The notes under the pieces are model-generated. The model did no database searches, had not been told where the DNA came from, and saw only the letters and a program-made list of their open reading frames with translations. This document shows positions 48,737 through 60,689 of a stretch of 64,000 nucleotides of DNA, piece after piece; positions within the stretch are counted from its first letter, which is position 1; every line of letters starts with the position of its first letter. A program made the translations under genes and the position numbers. This stretch comes from Colletotrichum lupini. Taxonomy: Eukaryota; Ascomycota; Sordariomycetes; Glomerellales; Glomerellaceae. The stretch spans positions 124,001-188,000 of the forward strand of contig NC_064682.1 of NCBI RefSeq assembly GCF_023278565.1. Direction: 5' to 3'.

Positions 48737-51700
48737 GCGCGCCCTCTTTCAGCTCTCCATCTTCTTTGATATAGATCGCCATCATCGCGATACTCTTTGC
48801 GAGCGCTTGAATTTCATACCCCTTTCACGTCGACTCTGTTTATCCAGCATGGATACGTGTGTCGACTTTCTCGCCTCCCTTCCTCACCTCGATACCCTCC
48901 TCTGTGTGGCATTGGGTACACTGGCGTTTGTTTTTATCAGCGTTGCATGTTCCGCTGGGTCACTAGAACGGCTTCATGTCCAAAGAGAGGACAGCAACCA
49001 GCATGGAAATCACGGGAGCCAAAGCAGAAATCCGCATTTCTACGGCACCGCCTTTCGTTTTAATTGTTATTGCATTGATCGCAACGGCCTGCGATAGCGT
49101 CATGGTTCGCATCTAGATGGTTTTGGGGCATTATCACCAGAGACTCTCTGACTCGAACGTCGAGAGCTGACTTGTTATTTTGCATGAGTGGATAAATGTC
49201 AACTCGGGGGATTTGTGCAGCGGAGGCATCATACACGTACTGTACCCCGTTGCGGGACGGCGTGGCTACAGGTTAGCAAGATAAGACTGTTGCGAGGCAA
49301 CGAAGGCGAGCAGTGGAGCTTCATCTTGGGCTGAGTAGCGGTGAGAGCTGCGCCTCGGCTCAGAGCATGGGGCCCGCGAGAATGAATACAAATCAGTTAA
49401 AGTATATCTTTGTGCCTATTTCATGATGCAGTGAGTGATTATTATTGGGGGAAAATGTCTGCAATGCGTCTGAGTCCTTGACGGTCATGACGGCCAACAA
49501 TGCACAGCAGTGCTGCCCCCCCCCCACGCTCAACAGTTGAGGCACATGCATAGTCATAGTCGAATCCAACAGACGGGTTCCGTCAGTGGTGTTCCTCTGC
49601 AGGTCCAGCGCCGGAATAGAGAATTGAGCCTACCTTACCGTAGTCAAGCTGCAGCTGCCTCGCCCGCAGTGCAAGTCTAGGCTTGTGTCCCGGACTCCAG
49701 GAGCCCAGAGACGGCAAAGTCTGGAGAGCAGCGTTGCATGCACACACATGCATGCGCGCTACGGATAACTAGTGTCCTTCTGTCTGCCGCGATTTCTTCT
49801 TCTGCGCGGGATGAAGGCCCTGGTCGTGCGCGGGTTACTGCCCGTGGTTTCGGGTACGGCCGGCGGCTGGTGCCGGGGGGGGCGCGCGCATGGAGAGCGC
49901 CAGAGCGCCAGAGTGGGAGAGCGCCAGTGGCAGGCAGATGGGGGTCAGAGCCTGACTCGGGGACGTCTGGGTGGGTGTGTTCGTGACTCTTGTCGTTCCG
50001 TTTTCTCTTCCATTTCTTTGTGTGTTTGAATCTTTTTGAGGTGTCCGGCATCGGCCATGTCGGCATTGAAAAAGTTTTATGAGATTGAGAGATGGTGTGA
50101 GGGATGGATTGGGCAATGCCGAATGCCGTAACTCGATGTCGGCGAGTGGCTGCCACCAGAGACTTGAGTACGGACAGTCGTCTCGATAGACTCGTTGGCG
50201 AGTGACTTAGTTTGCCAAAGCTGTTGGCCCTTTTAACATCAACGTCGTGGTCTACTTACGAAGTGGTTTGTGGTGTGTGGCTCTGATAGCCGCGATGTTG
50301 CCGTCTTGGTACGAGTGTACGCCTCGATACTTGAGTGATGTGCGCTGCGCTCAAGTGCTACATCGAATGGATAGACCTGGCCCCAAGATGTCATTGTTTC
50401 TTGCAGTGTCTGGCACTTTCGTCTTCCTACTGAGGCAGGTTTGATCTTGACTGATCACGTAACATAACTTTAAAAGTTGTCTTCGAGTTGAGCCTCAAGG
50501 GTTCTCCCCACTACTACCTTAAGCTTAACTTCATACCTTAACCAAGCGTTCGTGTAAAGTGACCAAGTCCCCGCACACCAAAGATGTGGCCACAAGCCGT
50601 TCAAGCGCCTAGTTCCCTCCGATCTGGAAGTTCGTGACTATTCTCTCGAAATCATCCTAAGTCTACGAGAGAAAAAAAAGACAACAGGCAGCATCACGGG
50701 CTTGCACCACTCCTTAAACAGTAGCATCTTGAGGAGACACTGCCCCTTTTATTCTCGCGCCTGTTGCATTGGCTCGCATAATAGCTACGCAGACCAATCT
50801 GGGCCAGAAGCGGGTGATTTGGGAGCCATGTTCTGACCTCTACAGCACCAAACTCATCCAATGCGCGAACTTGACGACGGCAAGCCGGGATGGAACAAGA
50901 CACTTAAATTGCAAATCCCTCAGCTTCTGATTGCATGCCAAAATGCTTCAGGAGGCATGATATATAAGTTTGGTGGACTAGGTGCATATGGACGGACAAC
51001 ATTGGCTAGCAGCCCCAAAAGTATGGGCGAGAGATCACTTGAAGATCACTTGGCAACTTTATATGAGGACACAAAGTCATGTCCAGAGGTGCGGTTTGTT
51101 TTACTAACCTGGTGTTGTTCCAAGACTATGAGCTATCATCTCGACCTCGCTACATGCGATTCGCTATTATCAAGAGTCTTGCCGGTTTCACTGTGGCAGC
51201 AATACGTGGACTTATACACGGCATATCGGCATACACCACGTCCAAATACTGGCATCATCAATGCTCCAATATGCCGTGTCCTTGCTGAAATCCACCAGAA
51301 CGTGGCAGATGCTCCGTTGGAATCATGGACTATTTTCAGCCACGGAGCAGTACTCTGGTAACTCCAACGTGAAGACAAGACAACCAGGACTGCTCATCGA
51401 CAACATGGCTTTTCTGGTCATGCCGCTCGGCGCGGCGCGAAATGGGTGTTCCAGCTTCCAGGGTAGTGTTATCCCAAAGGAACAGAAATCTAGTTCAAAT
51501 CGCAAATTTAGAGATATCTTTGATCTTGTTCACGGACGGAGTATAGTATCTATGAATGAGAGAGCATCGACATGCTCTGGGGATGTGATGACTTATCTTA
51601 TCAGTAGGACTCTAACACGAGAGAAAAGAATTGACGATTTACGATTTATATTGGCCTGCTGCTCACTGACATCATTGCTAGCTTGAAATAGAATATTGAG

Positions 51701-52111
51701 TATCCACGGGGTTCCGTCTCGACTCTCTGGTTTTAAAGACCGCACTCTGGCGCTTGAATATCTAAATGCTGGCACCATATGGCCTTGAAGCTAGCTTTCC
51801 AAGTCGTAAATCCGGTCATAGACACACACAGGGGTTATCAGAACTCTTCATCGCGAGACTTCCGCGAATCCAGGCAGGCTATTTCTGGAAATTGGCACAA
51901 GGGATTCCGGCACAGAACTACAGAAGGGCACATGTACGAACAAGGACTACGATACGGGCAACTGTTAGAATGACTGAAAACTACCAGGTAGCTTTTATTT
52001 CGAACTAAGATACTGATAGCTATCCGCTATTGAAGACTGGCATCTCTCAAAGTGCTACACGCGAGCGCTAGACGCCCAACTCGGACTCTCTTGCAGACAC
52101 CCACCAGATGC
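48737..52111. other. Intergenic, nothing recognised
   Basis: No convincing gene. A 166-codon frame from 50861 and a 141-codon frame from 51261 overlap each other and show no domain or splice pattern. A short C-run lies near 49518. Confidence 0.4.
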
Positions 52112-52291
52112 CTATGGATTACAAGCCGATCTCTCGCAGTAGCCCGATCGATGCTCATATGCCAGTACAGGCACGTCTGTGCAGGGGTGACCTGCCTTCT
52201 TCCGGGCGCATGGCTGTCTCGCTAGTTTTCTCTCCTTATGGTTTGTGCCGCACCTGACGCAGTGGTACCGAACATAGGGTCGGGTGCACAT
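52112..52291 (-). CDS. Small Cys-rich protein A, possible zinc-binding, unknown
   Basis: A 59-residue frame starts MCTRPYVRYHCVRC, with an ATG in good context (AAAGATGTGC). Seven cysteines occur, at residues 2, 11, 14, 28, 37, 52 and 57, and there is no signal peptide, so a cytosolic zinc-bound fold is more likely than a disulfide-rich secreted one. A TATA box (TATAAAAG) lies about 200 bp upstream. The protein resembles the next minus-strand frame (53118-52903): both begin MCT, share Tyr6, Tyr9 and Cys11, and end in GYC followed by another Cys. Such small fungal proteins are common but have no known function. The upstream in-frame extension to 52474 has no conserved look and was not used. Confidence 0.55.
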   Translation of the reverse strand: MCTRPYVRYHCVRCGTNHKERKLARQPCARKKAGHPCTDVPVLAYEHRSGYCERSACNP

Positions 52292-52902
52292 CTTTGCGAA
52301 TGTTGTCAGTGACGTTCTGGTAACGGTGATGGCGGCAGATGAGGATTGTGTTTGTTTTCGATTTTGTTGCTTTTGGGTTCTTGTCGAACTTGGCAGTGAT
52401 GACAGTTTGTCTTGTAGTTTGCTTGGTTGAAAGTGCGTGGTTTGAGGAGCAGATGTAATTTCTGGTTGAAGCAAAAGGAATCGACCCTTTTATATGATTT
52501 CGAAGACAGGAAGTGAATCATGCTGTCCGGCACTCGAGATATCGTAGCTTATGGTACTTGGGAAGGTGAATCAGTCAACTTCCTTCCGGACCCTTCGAAC
52601 CCTGATGTGACGCCGAGTCGCTGCTTCTTCCTGAGATCTGAATCGGTCACCAGAAGGCACAGCACAATGATGCGGGCAAATGTCATTGTGACTGAAAACT
52701 GTGATTTATCTTTCACGAAACTGCTCAGTCACGAAGAGCTACCCGTTGCTTAACATTGGCATCCGTCGCTGGGCTGCCTATGAACTTCCTGGACATACAA
52801 TCAGGTGCCCTCCAAACGATGACCTTGCCCATCGTTCTCGACCATATTCATCTTCATTGCCCTGCTGTATAGATTCATATGCCTGCCGAAAGCGACCAGC
52901 CC
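52292..52902. other. Spacer between the two Cys-rich genes
   Basis: Holds the promoter of gene A; no other frame was supported. Confidence 0.45.
52487..52494 (-). promoter_or_regulatory. TATA box of small Cys-rich gene A
   Basis: TATAAAAG on the minus strand, about 200 bp before the start at 52291. Confidence 0.5.
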
Positions 52903-53118
52903 CTAATTGCTGCTTTGCTCTGAGCTGAAGCGTCCGTCGCACTTACCGCAATAACCCCTCCTGGGATTGGCGGACAATATATCGATCGGCCCTGCACATT
53001 CTCTTCCCTCCTTCACAGCCGCGCATTCGACTTTCGTATGTAGATGCCGATGACTTCCACTCTCGTTCTCGCATTTCTCATTTCTGCACCAATATTGACT
53101 GTACTGGTAGGTGCACAT
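52903..53118 (-). CDS. Small Cys-rich protein B, paralogue of A
   Basis: A 71-residue frame starts MCTYQYSQYWCRNEKC in a good context (CAAAAATGTGC). Seven cysteines lie at residues 2, 11, 16, 32, 41, 57 and 60. It shares the MCT start, Tyr6, Tyr9, Cys11, a Cys near position 40 and the GYC-x2-C end with protein A, with loops of different length between. A TTATATAA element is found about 290 bp upstream at 53408-53415. The two genes face the same way, about 610 bp apart, which suggests an old tandem duplication. There is no signal peptide. A zinc-binding role is inferred only from the Cys/His content. Confidence 0.55.
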   Translation of the reverse strand: MCTYQYSQYWCRNEKCENESGSHRHLHTKVECAAVKEGRECAGPIDILSANPRRGYCGKCDGRFSSEQSSN

Positions 53119-53407
53119 TTTTGGAAAATGAATTCGGCGATGTCTTCTGGTGGTAGAATCAATTTGGCTCGGAGACTAATGTGGTTCTTGTTGATGTTGC
53201 TAGGGATTATTGTCCGTGTTGAAGAGTAGAAAATGTGTCTAGCTGAGATCGCTGCTGCTTCCCGAAAGCTAAACTTCAGCTCGAAACAGAAGGTGCTTTC
53301 TTTAATAGTTTACTCTCTCCCGAAGAGATCTCGGGGGTTCTTGCTTCGTCGATGGCCTGTTGACTCTGGCTCAAAGGTCGTCGTTCTTCCTTACCCTCCC
53401 GTTCTTC

Positions 53408-53415
53408 TTATATAA
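53408..53415 (-). promoter_or_regulatory. TATA-like element of small Cys-rich gene B
   Basis: TTATATAA, about 290 bp upstream of the start at 53118. Confidence 0.4.
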
Positions 53416-56400
53416 TTTTCACGGGCAAAGGACACTCACCGTATGTATCCCAACTCTTCTTCACACTCTCTGCAATAATGATCGGGTAAGCTCAAGGCCC
53501 AAGGGCAAAAGGCAAAGCAGCAAAGGCAATGCCTGAACAGTAAAGACGTGCGCTACCTTTTGCGGAGATTCTCCCTGGTTGGTTGGGACAGCTGGTAGGT
53601 AAGATTGACCAACGTCTTCTTGTCCTGGTCTAATGAAGGACGTACAGAATGATCAAGGTTGCTTCAACAATCCTTTAATAAACCCTCGTGATATACCACT
53701 TGACCCAAGCGAATGTATGCTTCGCATGGTAGTCAACTCGTAAGATTCTTGGCGGCCGAACAACGTGTTTGTGAACCTCTGCCCGTTTTAGGTGGTTGTG
53801 ACACAGAGAGGCGGAATTGATAGCAGATGATTGAGTGCCGAGTCGGTGGCGGTGGTATTGAATTGCTGAATATAGCTCTAGTACTTAAAGGGGCGTGGCT
53901 CTGTGACCGTGGAGTCAGGGGCACTTCGTGTTACCCTCTTTAGCCCGGTAAGGTCGTGGACGGTACGTAGCAGCGTGATGAAGACTCTCCAGCGAGAGCC
54001 CATGTGTCCAGATTATCCAAGCTGAATCGCATTGAAGCGCTGCAGTGATTGTTCGCTATGGGCTCACTTGGATCAGGAAGATAGAACAGGTTTCTTTGCG
54101 GGCTGGGTGTGTGCGAGAATTCGCAGCTTGGTACCCATTCATGTGTATTGCTCAATTCTCTTTGGGATAAAGTAACATGAGCGGCTGCTCGCTATTGCTC
54201 ATGGACAAAAGTCACTTCACACCATGTTCTGCAATGTCTCTAAGGGAGGCATACGATGTTCAACGCCGGGACCCTCCGAAGTACGTCGAACGCGGAGCCT
54301 GACAGACGAATGATCATACTTGGTGCATGAATTGCCATCCTCAATTAGAAGACTTCACGGTCTGAGTAGCTGTTTCGTCACAGGTGATGAATGCTGTTGC
54401 TGTTCTTTAGAGACCCGATCACGGAGTCGACTTATGGTGCTTGCGTCTGAATTCCATCAGGAAATGTAGTGAGGATTGGGTTTAGGAGAGTAGACTTAGG
54501 CTTGTCGTGTCACTGAGAAGACAACGCTCTGGAGAATCGTGCTTGAACGACCGACATGGTAAAGCTCAGAAGCACCTGTTTTGGATCCCATCTTGAATAT
54601 GGGTGCCATATAGTGAAATACGTCAAATTCGCAAAGGCAGTGGTAGCCCTTCCCATAGACAACATTAGTAACTCCTTCCCTTAGTCAATCATCAACCAAC
54701 CGCAATCTAGACTTCACGGCTTGATTTCTATCGCCTCAAAAAGCCAGAGCTGCTTTCTTCCGTGAGTGAGATCTAACCCTGTGGCATACATGGAAGCTGT
54801 TGATGCTATTTACGATAGTCAGTCCGTTTTATAACAAGTTAACCGCCCCCTTAGTCCTTGTTTCCCGCATGCACTTGTCAATCATCCGTGATGATGGTTC
54901 AACTGTTCCTTTCGGAGCCCCGTCATGGCTACAGCTAGTGTGCAAGAATCTGGTCTGTTGATACTCAAGTAAATCATCAATGACGGCGAACTTTTGCTTT
55001 GCCACCCTTGCCCTTGTTCTGCTCTTCATTACGTGGTTACAAACGTGGTAGAAACTGGACCAGCGTCTTTCCGGCCGAGGTCATCCACCCAAAAGCGAAA
55101 GATTGGAGTCTCACAGATACAGGATGATTCACGTCAACGTTCAAGCGCAGGGGATGTCAAGGTGGCAGGAACGTAAGTGAGGAGATTGGTGCTGCTTATG
55201 AAATGATCCAAGACCAATCCTCAGTGCAGCTTCAAATCCCGGATGGAAGCATAGGATTATACCCGTCGGCGAGGTTCGCACCAAGTAAAGCCGCAGGCTG
55301 ACGACTGCAAGAGCGAGGCCAACATTATCAAACGTACGCCAAGAGTTTCTTCCAAGTTCAGGTCTTGAGTCCCATGTGTGAACAGTGTCTCTCGGAAGTT
55401 GTTCCCTCAGTCGCCTATTGCATCACGTGCAAGATTCTAGAGGAATCATTGCCCTCGCATCGCTCCTAAGCGGCCAGATGCTGGATAGTCCGGAGACGAG
55501 TCGTTCATCGAGACCTTCCTAGCAGGGCGATGCGTAGTGTATCGGCCGGGAACGGGATTGAGAAACGGTCCATTCCGCCGGAGCCGGCATTTCCGTCGTC
55601 CGAGTGTGCCGCGGCGCAGCAAGCTTTGCGCCAGATCCGATGTGTAAATCTGCAGAGTTCCATCAGACCACTGCAACCTTATATCTCATCATGGACCTGT
55701 GACGCCTCGGACGCCTGCCAGGCGTTGGAACATGCGGGGTATAGCTGATGTACAAGAAAATGACCTTGCGGATTCCGGATCGTATGTTGAGGGGACAACG
55801 GCCAAGAACTCTCCGTGTCGCCGGGGTAAGGCATCCTTGACGAAAAACGCGAGCGTTTAGTGGACAGGATGCAGTGCTGAAAGCAACGAGAAAAAGGTTC
55901 AGCCGGGCGAACGTGATGGCTTCTCGGCTTTCTTGCGGTGGCTTAGCTCATTCGGATATGCAGGATACTTGGATGAGTGCACTGAGCAGGGAGACTTTGA
56001 CATTCTAGACTTTGAGCTGCAATCTTGGAGCAACAGGACTTTTGTAACGCGGCTATGCAAAGTGAAAAGTAGGCTCGGCTCCCGGCTCTTATTGACGCCT
56101 CGTTATTATCGTAGCCCCCTCATCTTGGTCAAGTGAGCGGGCACTGCCTACGGAATGCGCTCCGGCCGACAGCCCCGCGGGACCGGGGACGGGAGCTTTG
56201 GAAGCCCCTCACCGGTCGCAGCTTCGCGGATCGAGGAGCTGTAAGTTTTGCTTGCTGTCTTTCCGAGGACCATTCCGTCACTGGAGTTTAATCGTGACAA
56301 AGGGATTGTGCGGGCGTCAGCTGTATTGACAAATTCTCAGCCAAAGTGGCTCGGCGGGGCGCAAACAGCCCAGAGGACTTCAGAGGCGCAACGGGCTGGA

Positions 56401-57773
56401 CACTTGGCGCTGAGAATCATGAGTGGCTTTGCGGGGTCAGCAGAGGACCAGGCCAAGGAGCCAAGTGTTGGTGACGGGGCTGTGGGCATGTGAAGATGAG
56501 AGGGCTCAGAGGAGAGTGAATCAGATCAAAGCTGAGATGCGATGAAATGCGAACAAATGAGATGACAAGAGTTGCGTCTGAATGACGCACTGACCGAGCG
56601 AGTGATGAGCTGTTTCCTGCTGTTCGAGAATTGGCAGACATGGCAGACGAGCTTCATCTCATTGACAAGGTCATCCCAACAGTCTAGACCTCTTGGACGT
56701 CAAACCAAGCTTTGACCAAAGGATTCAATTTCGTCAGACTGTGTGGTCTTTGACTTTGCTAGCAGTGCCGTCCGGTCATCTTTTAGACGGCGTCCGATGT
56801 GTCCGTCTCTGATGTGTCCACGGCACCATGCAGAGCGCCACAGTGATCCCTCCTTGACCTATTTCAAGAGAGGCGTGAGAGGATCTGATTACCGTAAGAA
56901 ACAAGGTAATGTGTGTTACCTATGCAAGGCAAGGTTAGCTAACGACCGGTACTGCCGGTTTCCGTAGTAGCCTCTTTTTACATCTCAGCTAGAAGTCTCT
57001 CCCCAAGTTCCTTGGTCTCTTATTACGCATACCTACGTACTGCGTGCCCTTACACCCTCAAAAAGACTTCGGCCAAAGTCGCCCACTTCACCGAAAGTCG
57101 GGCGCCGATCAGTGAGTCCGGTGCGGAATCGGTCCCTGCAGGGCAACCCTCTCTAGTGGTCCCATTCGCGGGAATAGACGGGAACTTTGAGATGAGGCCC
57201 GTCGGCGGTAAATGAGGGAACGCAGGCGGCAGCAGCCCTGTGGGCTTCGAGGGTTTCAAGCCTCAAGGAGGTTGGTTCATGGTTGTTTGTATCTTGACTT
57301 GACAATCAAGAACTCATGAAAGTAGGTAGGGTTGAAGGAGACACCACCAAAAGACTCATCTGACATGTCTCGCACACCCAAACTTCCCGCGCCCATCCCG
57401 CACCGTCACCGTCATTTGATCCAAGGCACGCAAGTACCGAAGAAGGTTGGGTTAGGGCGCATGTCTCAGTGTCCAAGACACAGACTAGCACAGTGAACCC
57501 CTTCACCGCAGGTCATGAAGCCATTGAGAGTGTTGCCCTGGGCGAATCTGGGCCCTGGACGGGCGATGATGGCCTTATCGCTCCATATCAGCGTGGTATC
57601 GCATCATCCAGTCACACTGACACTGACTGGTCGCCAGGGAGAAACACACCCATCATCATGGCCCGTTGATAACCCACAACAAAACATTCAAAAGGTTTCA
57701 ACGCTACCTTACGCCTCATGCGTGCCCGGGAAGAGAGAACACTTGACCGTAGCCACTATCAATGTCGTATCCA

Positions 57774-57798
57774 TCTCTCTCTCTCTCTCTCTCTCTCT
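57774..57798 (+). repeat. (TC)n microsatellite
   Basis: Twelve uninterrupted TC units. Confidence 0.9.
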
Positions 57799-58740
57799 TT
57801 CTGAGTTTCTTCGTCGCCCGGCAGATGGCCATCCCGCGGGCGCGGACGGATGCCACGGCCTTTCATCGCCTGACCACGCAGCCACGCTCGTCCACGTCGG
57901 CCAGCTGTTTTCATCCACTCAGAAACGCGAAGCTGACACCGCCATAACATCATGACAAGACCAGGGGCGCGGGAAAGTTTCTTGCAGCGCCATCCGGTGG
58001 CATCCACAATTCGAGATGCAAGGGGAGAGGGTCCTCTCTTCCATTCGCATGACACTCTTCCGCAAGGTGAATACTTGGTAGGTAAGGCATTGATAATGTA
58101 GTCACGTAGTGTAAGTCGGGCGTGCAGGTTTTATTCGTACAACACACACACACACACTTTACGTATGTACACAACGAGGTACACAAACAAGTACCTCATC
58201 GACACGAAACTGAAAATTTGTTGACACATCGGAGAATTTCCATCATAATTTTTTCTTGTCCCTCTCGTTTAATTGTTTCCAGGGACCAATTCGACGTCAC
58301 AAACGAAAACTCCTGCGTCGTAGCTCCAGTTCTTTTTTCTCGCGTAGGGCCCCTTTTTGGTTACGTGGTTCGGCCCTTTTTTTGCACATTCTTCCCGTTG
58401 AGTTCCCTTGAATCAGTGATTCGTAGCTGGAGTGCTGGAGAAAGGCCTCGTCTCCAAAAGGCCCCAAAGTAGCTCCAAGAAGCAAGGACTTCAAGGAGAA
58501 GAGAAGAAAAAATTGCTTGGTTGGACCCATTTAATGCCCAGTTCCGGACACTGCCCGGGCCAGACGGAGCTCACAGCGCAACCCTCCCGGCCCCATCGTC
58601 ATTACTCATTCTAGGTCCAATTACCTCAGAAGTACTACTTTATACAGAGTGCTATACATACTTCGTACTAGTAGCTACTCCTTAGTCTCAGAGATGTATG
58701 CGGCCATGGCTGGCTTTGTACCCTCAGCGCCCTGAGAGGT

Positions 58741-58790
58741 GTGCCACGAGTGTGCCACGAGTGTGCCACGAGTGTGCCACGAGTGTGCCC
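58741..58790 (+). repeat. 11-bp minisatellite GTGCCACGAGT, about 4.5 copies
   Basis: Four perfect head-to-tail copies of GTGCCACGAGT plus a partial fifth, followed directly by a (CA)n run at about 58796-58812. Confidence 0.9.
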
Positions 58791-59014
58791 AGAGCCACAC
58801 ACACACACACATCCCAAGTTCCCTTGGCCTGATGGGCTGGTGGTAATAATAATGTCCATGGGCGTTGGCATGAGTAAGTAAGGATCGGCCTTGTTCCGTT
58901 GGGCGCCGCCGCGGGTCTGATCGCCATCGCTCTTCAGATTTTTAGGGCGCCTCGTCTCGAACGATCTGAGCCTTAGATTGGTGATCACTGCATAGGGTTC
59001 CGGCACCCGCGGCT

Positions 59015-59020
59015 TATATA
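59015..59020 (+). promoter_or_regulatory. TATA box of the gene at 59330
   Basis: TATATA about 310 bp upstream of the start codon. The stretch from about 59045 to 59329 is CA-rich and contains no ATG, so 59330 is the first start codon of a transcript begun here. Confidence 0.6.
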
Positions 59021-59329
59021 GTGGGCTTGGGATCCCGTTCGAACTGCTCTCTCGTCATATTCGTCGGATCCCAATTCCTGGCACGGCACTTGGCTCTTCG
59101 TCTGAACGGTTCCCCTATATTTACATCGGGCACCCATCGACACCTCACGTCAACATTAAGCACAGACACTTACAGCAACACACCTCAAAGGAGTACAAAT
59201 ACCAACACGACGGAACCCAGCACACACAGACGTGCTACTACCACATATCACCTTGATCTCAACTATCAACAACTAAACATTGTACTTTCATACACGCAAG
59301 GATCACATACACCTCAACATTATCCCAAC

Positions 59330-59875
59330 ATGTTTGGCCGTCAGTCACAAACTCAGTTCCCCAAGCGAAGCAGCTCAGGCTACTCGTGGCCCGAGAGCGA
59401 CAGCGAAGACGATATCGTCATCAGGCCCTGCGCCACGAACGAGAAGGCCGATGCCACAGTCACCATGACCGAGTGCGTTCCGGGCCCGACGGCGGTGGAA
59501 CAGACTTCTCAGTCCAGGCCTTCTCTCAGCGGCCGCCGCGCCTCCGCCGAGGATACCAACCTGCAAGAGCTTTGGGAATGCATGCTTGAGCTCCAGCAAC
59601 AATATCACTGCTACAACTCGACGCGTATGGAGATTGCTGCCGATAGGGAGGACGCCATGGACATGATGCGTACGTTGACACACCCACTTTTCGCCTCTTA
59701 CAAGAGTTTCCTTTCGCTAACACCTTGTTCAGCCACCAAGTATTGCATGGACATGCTCAACGACTCCATCGAGTCCCTTCCCGAAGAGGGCTGGAAGAAG
59801 CTCAGCAAGTTCCTCATCACCGACCTGGAGCACGCCCAAAAATCGCAAAAGTGGAAGTTCTGGAAACACCTCTAG
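59330..59875 (+). CDS. Small uncharacterised protein with acidic N-terminus and amphipathic helices
   Basis: The first ATG downstream of the TATA box is 59330. A probable 63-nt intron (59670-59732) has a GTACGT donor, a GCTAAC branch and a TTCAG acceptor. It is a multiple of three without stops, so the spliced protein has 160 residues and the unspliced one 181. The N-terminal half is Ser/Asp/Glu-rich and likely disordered. The second half, from LQELWECMLELQQQYHCYN onward, looks helical, and the C-terminus ends in KWKFWKHL. No signal peptide, membrane segment or known domain was seen. The junction after splicing reads MDMMPTKYCMDML, a continuous helix, which favours splicing. I do not recognise the family. 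Confidence 0.6.
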   Translation: MFGRQSQTQFPKRSSSGYSWPESDSEDDIVIRPCATNEKADATVTMTECVPGPTAVEQTSQSRPSLSGRRASAEDTNLQELWECMLELQQQYHCYNSTRMEIAADREDAMDMMRTLTHPLFASYKSFLSLTPCSATKYCMDMLNDSIESLPEEGWKKLSKFLITDLEHAQKSQKWKFWKHL

Positions 59876-60689
59876 ATTTGTGCACATGGACCGCTCAACT
59901 CTTGCACAAGTCTTGCATTCATCCTTTCTTTCAGCGAAGCGAAGAGCTCTCTGCTCTGATTAGAATGATACCCCCTTCTTTTTTCTCATAACAAAAGTCT
60001 CGGTTTAGGGTCAGGCGTCTCATCGGATATCCCCTGGTTCAACTACTCACATTGGGTTTGGTGGCTCTGGAGGCATTGGCGGATTTCTGTTAAATTATTT
60101 AATTCATCACGCAAATCATATTTGACACACTTTGAAACCTTTACTCCTCCATCTTCATGTTTCTCGTAGTGGATTCCGCCCGTTCACTCATACGATTTCG
60201 TCATATCGTACGAGACGACATCTCATGGAATGCTCGGTGCGGGGTGTTAGAGGTCTCGGCAGAAGCTCACGGCCGCCGGCTCCGATTCCGGATCGTGAAT
60301 GCCGATCGTTTGTTGGCGTGCTCACCAGTGTGACACGACATGCATGTGCCATTACATCGCGGGGAAAACGTCAAGTAGGCCGGTGAGTCAGAGCGTTTTG
60401 ACATGTCGACTCAAGTGTGACGCTAAGGTAGCTGCGAGCTTACCCGTACTTGTCGGGTATACAGGAGGTATTTCATCACGATGTTGAAAGTGCAGTGACG
60501 TTAGTAGACTGTTAATGGGGGACCCGTTGTATCCGCAGCATGTCTCGATTCTCGAGTCAAATTGCAGAATTAGCCTTCAATAGCGCAGAGCATCACTCAT
60601 GAAGATCGTCGTAAGAAAATCATTTCATTGGGCTAAACTCTCATTACAAGGTCATACAAAACAAAGCGGAAACCAAAGCAATAGTCGAT
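59876..60689. other. Intergenic between convergent genes
   Basis: Holds the 3' flanks of the 59330 gene and the xanthine dioxygenase gene; no other gene was seen. Confidence 0.5.

Larger units (their letters stand above)
53119..59014. other. Long gene-poor stretch
   Basis: No supported gene in about 5.9 kb. It holds a TTATATAA element (53408-53415, likely promoter of the Cys-rich gene B), a (TC)n tract at 57774-57798, a (CA)n tract near 58142-58157, and an 11-bp tandem repeat at about 58741-58790 followed by (CA)n. Confidence 0.45.

Noticed and set aside
50861..51686. Two overlapping frames of 166 and 141 codons
   Set aside because: No domain, no splice pattern joining them, and no typical promoter; a decayed gene is possible but cannot be supported.
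59021..59329. In-frame upstream start of the gene at 59330
   Set aside because: The ATG at 59021 directly abuts the TATA box, so it would lie before the transcript start; the leader between is CA-rich like a 5' UTR.
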